Notes: generated by a model not told the origin, from the letters alone. Shown: positions 1 to 5,042, numbered from the stretch's first letter. The stretch is 7,907 nt of DNA from an uncultured Oscillospiraceae bacterium (GCA_934574095.1 CAKTMW010000058.1:1-7907); one strand, 5' to 3'. Numbers and translations: made by a program.

Positions 1-561
1 GTGGGCGCCACCCTCAGCATGGAGATCAGCCTGAGCCATGGCCGCGGCTATGTCTCCGCTGACAAGAACAAGGCCCTGCGTCCCGCCGCTATCGGCGTGA
101 TCCCCATCGACTCCATTTATACCCCCGTGTATAAGGTCAACTACACCGTGGAGAATACCCGCGTGGGCGCGTCCAGCGATTATGACAAGCTGACGCTGGA
201 GGTGTGGACCGATTCCACCATCTCTGCCCGCGACGCGGTTTCCCTGGGCGCCAAGATTCTGTGCGACCACTTCGCCCTGTTCACCGACCTGTCCGACGCC
301 GTGGGCGACAAGTCCACCGTGGTGGAGAAGGCCACCGATCAGCGCGACAAGGTGCTGGAGCTGACCATCGAGGAGCTGGATCTCAGTGTCCGCAGCTTTA
401 ACTGCCTCAAGCGCGCCAATATCAACACCGTCGAGGACTTGATCTCCAAGACCGAGGACGAGATGATGAAGGTGCGCAATCTGGGACGCAAGTCCCTGGA
501 GGAAGTCATCAACAAGCTGGCCATGATGGGCCTGTCCCTGGCCAGCGAGGAAAACAACTAA
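1..561 (+). CDS. rpoA: RNA polymerase alpha subunit, C-terminal part (5' truncated by window)
   Basis: The product is the alpha subunit of RNA polymerase, which dimerises to scaffold beta and beta' and binds UP elements and activators through its C-terminal domain. The visible 187 codons give the second half of the N-terminal domain ([11 protein letters not shown] near residue 15, [13 protein letters not shown] near 31, [11 protein letters not shown] near 61), an acidic linker (about 100-117) and the alpha-CTD (about 118-180). The CTD carries the DNA-contact signature RSFNCLKRA (131-139, Arg131 matching E. coli R265) and [10 protein letters not shown] (160-169). The GTG at position 1 is only an in-frame codon, not the true start. 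From the family length of about 314 aa, roughly 125 residues lie upstream of the window. rplQ follows after 25 bp, the usual order at the end of the alpha operon. Identification is by direct family resemblance. Confidence 0.98.
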   Translation: MGATLSMEISLSHGRGYVSADKNKALRPAAIGVIPIDSIYTPVYKVNYTVENTRVGASSDYDKLTLEVWTDSTISARDAVSLGAKILCDHFALFTDLSDAVGDKSTVVEKATDQRDKVLELTIEELDLSVRSFNCLKRANINTVEDLISKTEDEMMKVRNLGRKSLEEVINKLAMMGLSLASEENN

Positions 562-586
562 CATCCTATCAAGGAGGAAACGTAAC

Positions 587-931
587 ATGCCCGGAACTCG
601 TAAGCTCGGTAAGACTACCGATCAGCGTATGGCGATGCTCCGTCAGCAGGTCACCGATCTTCTGGACAACGGCCGCATGGAGACCACCATTACCCGTTGC
701 AAGGAGATCAAGCCCCTGGCTGAAAAGATGATTACCCTGGGCAAGAAGGGTGATCTGGCTGCCTATCGTCAGGCACTGAGCTTCATCACCAAAGAGGATG
801 TTGCCAACAAGCTGTTCAAGGAGATCGCTCCTGAATATGCCGAGCGCAACGGCGGTTATACCCGCATCATCCGCACCGGCGTCCGCCGCGGCGATGCTGC
901 CGAGACCGCTATCATCGAGCTGGTGAAGTAA
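587..931 (+). CDS. rplQ: 50S ribosomal protein L17
   Basis: This 114-aa protein is bacterial L17, a large-subunit protein near the exit of the peptide tunnel. The N-terminus ([19 protein letters not shown]) and the C-terminal [18 protein letters not shown] segment (about residues 89-107) are diagnostic, and the length matches the short bacterial form. The start is supported by a near-perfect Shine-Dalgarno AAGGAGG at 571-577, nine bases before ATG. Codons shift towards CGT, GGT and ATC as expected for a very highly expressed gene. It is co-transcribed with rpoA and is the last gene of the operon, since a strong terminator follows 12 bp after its stop. No promoter is visible in the 25-bp rpoA-rplQ gap. 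Confidence 0.99.
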   Translation: MPGTRKLGKTTDQRMAMLRQQVTDLLDNGRMETTITRCKEIKPLAEKMITLGKKGDLAAYRQALSFITKEDVANKLFKEIAPEYAERNGGYTRIIRTGVRRGDAAETAIIELVK

Positions 932-943
932 TTACTTCTTAAT

Positions 944-990
944 AAAAAGCCCTTTGCTATGGCTCAGCCGCCGTAGCAAAGGGCTTTTTT
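944..990 (+). terminator. Intrinsic terminator of the rpoA-rplQ operon
   Basis: Arms 948-959 (AGCCCTTTGCTA) and 974-985 (TAGCAAAGGGCT) are perfectly complementary over 12 bp, extended by A-T pairs on the outside. They enclose a 14-nt loop, and a run of six T (985-990) follows. The hairpin lies just after the rplQ stop. The A-run on the left side means it could also work weakly on the minus strand. Confidence 0.95.
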
Positions 991-1014
991 ATGTTGTAGG
1001 TGGTGTTATTGTGT

Positions 1015-1041
1015 GGCGGGGTATGGTCACCCCGCCCTACG
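1015..1041. repeat. GC-rich palindrome with CCTACG tail
   Basis: GGCGGGGT (1015-1022) and ACCCCGCC (1029-1036) form a perfect 8-bp stem around a 6-nt loop. The right arm runs into CCCTACG (1035-1041), which is itself the inverse of CGTAGGG at 1051-1057. The same combination of CGTAGG ends and a GGGG/CCCC core recurs at 3849-3873. It looks like a unit of a dispersed intergenic palindrome family and codes for nothing. Confidence 0.7.
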
Positions 1042-1051
1042 AAGTGACTCC

Positions 1052-1129
1052 GTAGGGACGGACGACTCTGTCCGCCCGAACGATGAACGTACCATTTTTG
1101 ACAGGACCGACAGAGTCGTCCGCCCCTAC
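1052..1129. repeat. Long inverted repeat, 21-nt arms
   Basis: The left arm 1052-1072 (begins GTAGGGACGG, ends CTCTGTC) and the right arm 1109-1129 (begins GACAGAGTCG, ends CCCCTAC) are complementary at 20 of 21 positions. The one mismatch is A1058 opposite C1123. The 36-nt spacer (1073-1108) shows no coding character. The right end is followed at once by a different palindrome (1136-1166). I recall GTAGGGGCGGACGA-type repeats as dispersed intergenic elements in gut Clostridia. That family link is from memory; the inverted repeat itself is seen directly. No terminal target-site duplication is apparent. Confidence 0.8.
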
Positions 1130-1135
1130 AATGTC

Positions 1136-1166
1136 ATTGCGAGCAGTGCTCACACTGGCGTGGCAA
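1136..1166. repeat. ATTGCGAG...GGCAAT imperfect palindrome
   Basis: ATTGCGAGCAGTG (1136-1148) faces CACTGGCGTGGCAAT (1152-1166). The outer ATTGC/GCAAT and inner CAGTG/CACTG blocks pair with a small internal asymmetry. Elements of the form ATTGCGAG...GTGGCAAT are, from memory, widespread intergenic repeats in Clostridia genomes. It abuts the 1052-1129 inverted repeat directly, so this looks like a mosaic of different repeat units. Confidence 0.6.
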
Positions 1167-1192
1167 TCTGTCGGGGCGTTAAGAATACAACG

Positions 1193-1241
1193 CGCGCTCG
1201 CAAGCGCGAAACATCTCCTCTCCCGCCGTTGCCAAAGCGGC
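1193..1241. repeat. Two further short palindromes
   Basis: CGCGCT (1193-1198) pairs with AGCGCG (1203-1208) around CGCA. GCCG (1225-1228) pairs with CGGC (1238-1241). They continue the palindromic run that starts at 1015. The TTGCCA at 1229-1234, inside the second one, may also act as a -35 element. Confidence 0.45.
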
Positions 1242-1258
1242 AGGGGGTATGGTATACT
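1229..1258 (+). promoter_or_regulatory. Candidate sigma-A promoter upstream of the zinc-ribbon operon (distal)
   Basis: TTGCCA (1229-1234), an 18-bp spacer and TATACT (1253-1258) with an extended -10 TGG in front. The -10 is close to consensus. It would give a leader of about 145 nt before the first gene at 1411. Prediction from sequence only. Confidence 0.45.
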
Positions 1259-1359
1259 AAAACTATACTATTGGGCCTTTGGGGGCAACGTCCTACAGAA
1301 TGTAAACTTCAAATTGCGGCGAGTTTCAACGAAAAATATACAACGCAACTTTAACTTGC

Positions 1360-1388
1360 TGGACAAAACCGCCGCGGTATGGCATACT
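1360..1388 (+). promoter_or_regulatory. Candidate sigma-A promoter upstream of the zinc-ribbon operon (proximal)
   Basis: TGGACA (1360-1365), a 17-bp spacer and CATACT (1383-1388) with an extended -10 TGG. The -10 region GGTATGGCATACT (1376-1388) repeats the distal site GGTATGGTATACT (1246-1258) with one difference. Transcription would start near 1395, giving a very short leader just ahead of the GAGGG Shine-Dalgarno at 1402-1406. Of the two candidates, this one fits the operon better by distance. Confidence 0.5.
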
Positions 1389-1410
1389 CTGAATAAGAAA
1401 CGAGGGATAG

Positions 1411-1854
1411 ATGATGCATTATGGTGCGATTCTGGAGAAGGGTGAGGAGTGCTTCACATATCTGGACAAGGTTTTTGCCGCACTGGGGAATATTCAGGAG
1501 AACTACAACTGGCTGCTCACCGACTGCGAGTGCAATGTGGATATCCCGGAGCTGGAGGACGAATTCTGCTGGATGAGCGGCAGCGAGCTGACAGCGTTAC
1601 AGCGGAAATACCATAATCCCCAGTGGATATGGGCTGTGCTGTCCGCCTTTGAAAAGCCCGTCACAAAGGAGCAGGTGCTGGAATATCCGCTTCCGGCTGC
1701 CCGTGATAACCGCGTCCAGCACCCGCTGGCGACCTTTGAGATCGTGCCCATTGACAGCAGTTATGTAGTGGTGTTCAGCCGGGAGAAAGAGATCGTTGAC
1801 CGGTTCAGGGCGTATTTTCCATTGAGCGAGGAATTGGAAGCGTGGTGGCGATAA
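1411..1854 (+). CDS. Uncharacterised small protein (possibly DUF2691-like), first gene of the zinc-ribbon operon
   Basis: I do not firmly recognise this protein. It is 147 aa from the first ATG or 146 from the second (1414). The second start is better spaced, seven bases from GAGGG (1402-1406). It is acidic and rich in Trp (NYNW, EFCW, QWIWAV, EAWW). It has no signal peptide, no transmembrane segment and no metal-binding motif, so it is probably cytoplasmic. The block order NYNWLL, then MSGSELTAL, then VLSAFEKP, then IVPIDSSYVVVFSREKE resembles my memory of DUF2691 proteins of unknown function, but this was not searched. Its TAA at 1852-1854 overlaps the Shine-Dalgarno of the next gene, which implies co-transcription and probably linked translation. 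Calling it a real gene rests on the ribosome-binding site, the operon spacing and protein-like composition. Confidence 0.8.
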   Translation: MMHYGAILEKGEECFTYLDKVFAALGNIQENYNWLLTDCECNVDIPELEDEFCWMSGSELTALQRKYHNPQWIWAVLSAFEKPVTKEQVLEYPLPAARDNRVQHPLATFEIVPIDSSYVVVFSREKEIVDRFRAYFPLSEELEAWWR

Positions 1855-1859
1855 AGGAG
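1854..1859 (+). promoter_or_regulatory. Ribosome-binding site that fixes the start at 1869
   Basis: AAGGAG lies nine bases before the ATG at 1869. A longer reading from the GTG at 1842 would overlap the previous gene and has no such site. The paralog at 2281 starts at the equivalent residue (MANIKCK versus MASIKCK), which confirms 1869. Confidence 0.8.
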
Positions 1860-1868
1860 TGGAACGAT

Positions 1869-2267
1869 ATGGCAAGCATCAAATGTAAGGCCTGTGGGCG
1901 GCGGTACAGCTATCATCAGAGTGATCTGTGTCCCCACTGCGGCGCGTATAACAAGCCTGCCAGCCGTATGCGGGTGGACTTCGATCAGGACGGCAACGCG
2001 GAATTGCTGCACGAGCAGACGTTTTTGCAGCAGAGCGCGGCGGGACGGCAGCGCAAGGACTGCTACGAGCGGAAAGAGTGCCACGAGGGCGCGGCCCGTC
2101 AGGTGCGTATCCCCGGACTGAATAACCAGCAGCTGACAGAGAAGCTGAAGCAATACGGCGCGTCCATCCGCAAAACGGAGGACGGCGAGCTGTCAGACGG
2201 CGCCAAGGCGCTGCTGGGCGTGGCGGCCTTTGTGCTTTTCCTGATCCTGTCTGTGGCGCGGTGGTAA
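1869..2267 (+). CDS. Zinc-ribbon protein with C-terminal membrane anchor
   Basis: This 132-aa protein of unknown function starts with a four-cysteine zinc ribbon: Cys6-x2-Cys9 and Cys21-x2-Cys24, within KCKACG and LCPHCG. A conserved acidic stretch follows (MRVDFDQDGNAELL, 34-47), then a polar, Gln/Arg/Lys-rich middle with a further conserved Cys65 (KDCYE). A single hydrophobic segment at about 112-129 sits two residues before the C-terminus. That arrangement predicts a tail-anchored protein with the ribbon in the cytoplasm. The N-terminal 74 residues match the next gene at about 55 positions, so the two arose by tandem duplication. The preceding stop overlaps this gene's ribosome-binding site, and the next gene starts 13 bp after its stop. 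Zinc binding is inferred from the cysteine pattern; the partner and role are unknown. Confidence 0.85.
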   Translation: MASIKCKACGRRYSYHQSDLCPHCGAYNKPASRMRVDFDQDGNAELLHEQTFLQQSAAGRQRKDCYERKECHEGAARQVRIPGLNNQQLTEKLKQYGASIRKTEDGELSDGAKALLGVAAFVLFLILSVARW

Positions 2268-2280
2268 AAGGGGAATTTCT

Positions 2281-3048
2281 ATGGCAAATATCAAGTGTAA
2301 ATCCTGCGGACGGCGGTACAGCTATCTGGAGAGCGACCTGTGCCCTCATTGCGGGGCGTACAACCGGCCGCCCAGCCGTATGCGGGTGGATTTTGATAAG
2401 GACGGCAACGCCGAACTGTTGAATGAGAAGCAGTTCCAGCGGCAGAGTGCCGCCAACCGGCAGCAGAAGGACTGCTATGAACACGAGACCGCGCACGAAA
2501 GCGGCAAGGCGACTGTCCGTCACGGCGGCGGACTGACCACCGGAAAGCTTATTGCGGTCGCGGCGGTGCTGGTGGCGGTGTTTATCGCGGTGTGCGGGCT
2601 GAACTTCTTTATCGGGCTGGGAACCTATGAGGGAGGCTTGAGCCCCGATATCGAGATCGTGCCCGAAGCGCCGGCCGAGGAGATCACCAGCGTCCCCGTA
2701 TTCTATTACGAGCTGGGCGAGCAGTTCGTCATCGACGGCCAGCCGGTACGGGTGGAGACCGTCGGCTTCGATATGGAGGAGCTGCAGGCCACGGTGTATT
2801 GGGAGAATGAGGATATCTATACGCCGGAGCTGTACGTCTTCTATGAGGACGGCAGCGAGCTGTTTACCTTTACCTGGTATGAGGAAAACGTGGGCGGGAA
2901 CCTCTGGCAGTACGGCTACACCGACGAGGGCTTCGGCTGGGAGAATGTGACGGAGGCGTATCTGTCCTTTACCAACTACGGCGATACGGCGGATTCTTAT
3001 TATGAGGTGCGTGTAAACATTACGGATGTGTTCCAGAACACGATTTGA
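2281..3048 (+). CDS. Zinc-ribbon membrane protein with extra-cytoplasmic domain (paralog of upstream gene)
   Basis: This 255-aa protein keeps the same N-terminal zinc ribbon (Cys6, Cys9, Cys21, Cys24) and the MRVDFDKDGNAELL block as its upstream neighbour. It then has a basic, His/Gly-containing linker (about 75-87), one transmembrane helix (about 88-112) and a large acidic, aromatic-rich outer domain (about 115-255). That domain repeatedly shows beta-strand-like stretches (PELYVFYEDGSELFTFTWY, 182-200). By the positive-inside rule the ribbon is cytoplasmic and the C-terminal domain faces out. Several Gram-positive membrane proteins share this zinc-ribbon, helix, outer-domain layout, but I cannot name a family. 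The start has AAAGGGG at 2267-2273, seven bases before ATG. It is the last gene of the operon, with a terminator starting six bases after its stop. Function unknown; a sensing or envelope role is only a guess. Confidence 0.88.
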   Translation: MANIKCKSCGRRYSYLESDLCPHCGAYNRPPSRMRVDFDKDGNAELLNEKQFQRQSAANRQQKDCYEHETAHESGKATVRHGGGLTTGKLIAVAAVLVAVFIAVCGLNFFIGLGTYEGGLSPDIEIVPEAPAEEITSVPVFYYELGEQFVIDGQPVRVETVGFDMEELQATVYWENEDIYTPELYVFYEDGSELFTFTWYEENVGGNLWQYGYTDEGFGWENVTEAYLSFTNYGDTADSYYEVRVNITDVFQNTI

Positions 3049-3053
3049 AAGAA

Positions 3054-3088
3054 ACCGGGCAGGGGAGAACCTCTGCCCGGTGCTTTTT
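3054..3088 (+). terminator. Intrinsic terminator closing the zinc-ribbon operon
   Basis: ACCGGGCAG (3054-3062) pairs perfectly with CTGCCCGGT (3073-3081), and three inner pairs extend this to a 12-bp stem with an AGAA loop. T5 follows at 3084-3088. It lies just downstream of the stop at 3048 and separates the operon from the deacetylase gene. Confidence 0.9.
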
Positions 3089-3091
3089 ATG

Positions 3092-3115
3092 CCCGCCGCC
3101 GCATAGAGTGGCGGG
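3092..3115 (+). other. Hairpin reaching into the deacetylase ribosome-binding site
   Basis: CCCGCC (3092-3097) can pair with GGCGGG (3110-3115) around a 12-nt loop. The right arm covers the first bases of the GGGAGAGG Shine-Dalgarno (3113-3120). In the mRNA this could lower initiation. It may equally be chance in GC-rich DNA. Confidence 0.35.
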
Positions 3116-3127
3116 AGAGGTGATGGG

Positions 3128-3853
3128 ATGAAACGACTGTGGCTGGCTCTGACGGCGGCGCTGGTGCTGGTGGCGGTGTGTGCCGGCGGAGAGCGGGACG
3201 GAGACGCCGCGGCGGCGGACAGCGCCGTGGTAACGGAAGAAGGCGGGCAGGCGATCAAATATGTGGCTCTGACCTTTGACGACGGGCCGTCGCCCCGGTG
3301 TACGCCCCAACTGCTGGACGGCCTGAAGGAGCGGGGCGTACACGCCACCTTCTTTGTGGTGGGCTGTCAGGTGGTGAAGGATTCGGACATTGTCATCCGC
3401 ATGGCCACCGAGGGCCACCAGGTGGGCAACCACTCCTATGACCACCAGGAGCTGGATAAGCTGTCCCCCGAACAGGCGGCGGAGGATATGCAGCGCAATA
3501 ACGATCTGCTGTGCCAGCTGCTGGGAGAGGGGGATTACTGGGTGCGGCCGCCCTACGGCCTGCTGTCGCAGGAGGAGATGGCGGCGCTGACCGTGCCCAT
3601 CATCAACTGGTCAGTGGACACGGAGGACTGGAAAAGCAAGGACGCGGAGAAAATTCTGGACATCATCTACCGGGATGCCGGGGACGGGGATATCATCCTG
3701 CTCCACGACAGGTATCTCAACTCGGTGGACGCGGCGCTGCGGGCGGTGGATCATTTGCAGCAGCAGGGGTATCGGTTCGTCACGGTGGCGGAGCTGCTGG
3801 CGCTGAAGGGCGTGGAGCCGGAGGGGGGAGAGGTGTACAGGAGCGTATCGTAG
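3128..3853 (+). CDS. Secreted polysaccharide deacetylase (NodB homology domain)
   Basis: This is a carbohydrate esterase family 4 type enzyme, a metal-dependent hydrolase that removes N-acetyl groups from peptidoglycan or another GlcNAc polymer outside the membrane. All NodB motifs are present: TFDDGP (49-54, with the metal/base Asp pair 51-52), HSYDH (His102 and His106, metal ligands), RPPYG (140-144), DTEDW (164-168) and LLHD (191-194, catalytic His193). The N-terminus (MKRLWLALTAALVLVAVC) is a signal peptide or membrane anchor. Cys18 follows Val rather than Gly/Ala/Ser, so it is a poor lipobox. The 241-aa length fits a single NodB domain with a short linker. GGGAGAGG at 3113-3120 lies seven bases before ATG. 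No clear promoter is visible in the 40 bp after the upstream terminator. The exact substrate (PdaA-, PdaB- or PgdA-like) cannot be assigned. Confidence 0.93.
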   Translation: MKRLWLALTAALVLVAVCAGGERDGDAAAADSAVVTEEGGQAIKYVALTFDDGPSPRCTPQLLDGLKERGVHATFFVVGCQVVKDSDIVIRMATEGHQVGNHSYDHQELDKLSPEQAAEDMQRNNDLLCQLLGEGDYWVRPPYGLLSQEEMAALTVPIINWSVDTEDWKSKDAEKILDIIYRDAGDGDIILLHDRYLNSVDAALRAVDHLQQQGYRFVTVAELLALKGVEPEGGEVYRSVS

Positions 3854-3873
3854 GGGTGTGCCCCGCTCCTACG
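3849..3873. repeat. CGTAGG palindrome containing the deacetylase stop codon
   Basis: CGTAGG (3849-3854) pairs with CCTACG (3868-3873), with GGGG/CCCC (3853-3856 and 3861-3864) as an alternative core. The TAG stop of the deacetylase (3851-3853) lies in the left arm. The ends match the CCTACG/CGTAGG ends of the palindromes at 1015-1057, so this seems to be another copy of the same small dispersed element, here overlapping a coding end. Confidence 0.6.
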
Positions 3874-3885
3874 GAATAAGATATA

Positions 3886-3922
3886 CAAAAAAGACCTCCG
3901 ATGCTTTCACATCGGAGGTCTT
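3886..3922 (-). terminator. Terminator between the convergent deacetylase and secG genes
   Basis: AAGACCTCCGAT (3891-3902) and ATCGGAGGTCTT (3911-3922) form a perfect 12-bp stem with an 8-nt loop. Read on the minus strand, the stem is followed by a T-run (complement of the A-run 3887-3892), which suits secG, whose stop lies 18 bases earlier. On the plus strand only a short TT follows, so it should be weaker for the deacetylase transcript. Confidence 0.88.
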
Positions 3923-3939
3923 AATGATACAAATTATGC

Positions 3940-4182
3940 TTACTTGCCAGCGGCGATCATGCAGTTGAGGACCAGGGTCAGCACAACAAACACAGCGCCC
4001 AGCCACTTGGTGCTCTTGGCCAGCTTGGCGTCCAGAGAACGGGCCTTGCTCTTGGCCATGTAGGAATCAGCGATACCGCCGATGGAGCCGGACAGGCCCT
4101 GACTCTTACCGGACTGGAACAGGACGATCAGGATCAGCGCCAGCGCGACGATCAGCTGTAAAATCGTAACAAAGAGAAGCAT
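3940..4182 (-). CDS. secG: Preprotein translocase subunit SecG
   Basis: SecG is the small membrane subunit of the SecYEG channel and assists SecA-driven export. The 80-aa product shows the family layout: a first transmembrane helix (about 2-22, LLFVTILQLIVALALILIVL), the conserved loop FQSGKSQGLSGSIGG (22-36), a basic stretch (43-59) and a second helix (about 60-77). The start at 4182 is chosen over an upstream ATG at 4221. GGAGGG (complement of 4191-4196) lies eight bases before it, the helix starts at once as in other SecG proteins, and the upstream extension would be 13 unusual residues. The gene stands alone, divergent from lexA, with its own terminator at 3886-3922. The SecA gene it works with lies at the right edge of this window. 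Confidence 0.95.
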   Translation of the reverse strand: MLLFVTILQLIVALALILIVLFQSGKSQGLSGSIGGIADSYMAKSKARSLDAKLAKSTKWLGAVFVVLTLVLNCMIAAGK

Positions 4183-4208
4183 ACGGAAAACCCTCCAAAC
4201 GTATTTGC

Positions 4209-4231
4209 ATGCTCGTCCCACCGACGAGCAT
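4209..4231 (-). promoter_or_regulatory. Hairpin in the secG 5' leader
   Basis: ATGCTCGTC (4209-4217) and GACGAGCAT (4223-4231) form a perfect 9-bp stem with a 5-nt loop, 13 bases upstream of the secG Shine-Dalgarno. No T-run follows it on the minus strand, so it is not a terminator. It could stabilise or regulate the leader, or serve as a protein-binding palindrome. Confidence 0.5.
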
Positions 4232-4238
4232 ATCTATC

Positions 4239-4266
4239 ACAGTAAAAAATATGTTACCACAGTCAA
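4239..4266 (-). promoter_or_regulatory. Candidate secG promoter
   Basis: On the minus strand, TTGACT (complement of 4261-4266) is followed after 16 bp by TACTGT (complement of 4239-4244). The -35 is good and the -10 is weak. It lies between lexA and secG at a plausible distance for a leader that includes the 4209-4231 hairpin. Confidence 0.4.
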
Positions 4267-4301
4267 TAGAAAAAAGCAAGCAAAAAATGAAAAAATATTT
4301 A

Positions 4302-4313
4302 GAACAATTGTTG
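4302..4313 (+). promoter_or_regulatory. LexA box (SOS operator)
   Basis: GAACAATTGTTG fits the Gram-positive LexA operator GAAC-N4-GTTC in all but the last base, and AACAATTGTT (4303-4312) is a perfect palindrome. It overlaps the lexA -35 region (4311-4316), so bound LexA would block polymerase. That LexA represses its own gene is well established in the family. That this site does so here is inferred. Confidence 0.7.
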
Positions 4314-4339
4314 CAAACCACAGAAAAACATGATATACT
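4311..4339 (+). promoter_or_regulatory. lexA promoter
   Basis: TTGCAA (4311-4316), a 17-bp spacer and TATACT (4334-4339) make a good sigma-A promoter, which would start transcription near 4346. This leaves a leader of about 35 nt containing the GGGAGGGG Shine-Dalgarno at 4370-4377. Confidence 0.75.
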
Positions 4340-4380
4340 GATTCCAAAGAGGACACATTGGGACGAAAAGGGAGGGGCCT

Positions 4381-5028
4381 ATGGCGCAGAAGATCAAATT
4401 GACGCGGATGCAGAGGGAGATTTACGATTACATCGCCATGGCGGTGGCACGGGAGGGGTATCCCCCTTCGGTGCGTGAGATTGGCGCGGCGCTGGGACTG
4501 AAGTCCCCCTCGACGGTGCATTTTCACCTGAAGCACATGGAGGAAAAGGGGGCCATCAAAAAGGCGGGACGCAAGGGGCGCACCATCACCCTGATGCCCC
4601 TGGAGGATGCGCCGGTCCAGACGGCGGCAGCACCCCAGGCCGTGGAGCAGGAGCCTCCCGCCGGACGGGTGCCCATCGTGGGTACGGTGGCGGCGGGTAC
4701 GCCTATCCTGGCCCAGGAGTGTATCGAGGATTATCTGACCTTTGACACCGGCGGGCGGGACGGTGAGTATTTTGCCCTGCGGGTGCGGGGCGAGTCCATG
4801 CTGAACGCCGGTATCCTGCCCGGTGACCTGGTGGTGGTCCACCAGCAGCGGGAGGCCCACAACGGCGAGATCATCGTGGCCCTCATCGAGGATGAGGCCA
4901 CCGTCAAGCGCCTGAAGCGCAAGGACGGCCAGGTGTGGCTCATGCCGGAGAATGAGGCATACAGCCCCATTGACGGCACTCACGCCTCCATTCTGGGCAA
5001 GGTCAGCGCCGTGATACGGACGTATTAA
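4381..5028 (+). CDS. lexA: LexA repressor, SOS regulator
   Basis: LexA binds operators of DNA-damage genes and cleaves itself when activated RecA filaments form. The 215-aa protein has an N-terminal winged helix-turn-helix (about 5-70; PPSVREIGAALGL, 28-40, and the recognition helix SPSTVHFHLKHM, 42-53), a linker rich in Ala/Pro/Gln (about 72-95) and a C-terminal S24 peptidase-like domain. The cleavage site Ala105-Gly106 (GTVAAGTPI), catalytic Ser139 (RGESML) and Lys176 (ATVKRL) are all intact. The length is slightly above the usual 200-210 aa because of the linker. The start follows GGGAGGGG at 4370-4377. It is divergent from secG and preceded by a LexA box on its promoter, which fits autoregulation. 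A strong terminator isolates it downstream. Confidence 0.98.
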   Translation: MAQKIKLTRMQREIYDYIAMAVAREGYPPSVREIGAALGLKSPSTVHFHLKHMEEKGAIKKAGRKGRTITLMPLEDAPVQTAAAPQAVEQEPPAGRVPIVGTVAAGTPILAQECIEDYLTFDTGGRDGEYFALRVRGESMLNAGILPGDLVVVHQQREAHNGEIIVALIEDEATVKRLKRKDGQVWLMPENEAYSPIDGTHASILGKVSAVIRTY

Positions 5029-5042
5029 AAGTCATATGAGAT

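Noticed and set aside
1052..1129. Miniature transposon (MITE) with terminal inverted repeats
   Set aside because: The inverted repeat is strong, but I see no target-site duplication at its ends and no related transposase. A dispersed palindromic repeat is the safer call.
1013..1445. Two overlapping open frames in the repeat region (1013-1354 and 1083-1445)
   Set aside because: They are made largely of palindromic repeat DNA, have no ribosome-binding site, and the second runs into the real gene at 1411 in another frame.
3123..3127. Earlier ATG at 3123 as the deacetylase start
   Set aside because: It is out of frame with the NodB coding sequence and only three bases from the Shine-Dalgarno.
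1879..3348. Long open frame of 489 codons on the minus strand
   Set aside because: It lies opposite the two zinc-ribbon genes and the start of the deacetylase, which have ribosome-binding sites, recognisable motifs and operon spacing. The minus-strand translation is Arg/Pro/Ser-rich with no domain, typical of antisense to GC-rich genes.
4237..4983. Open frame of 248 codons on the minus strand
   Set aside because: It is antisense to lexA and runs into the secG promoter region. The translation is His/Arg/Leu-rich without a known motif.
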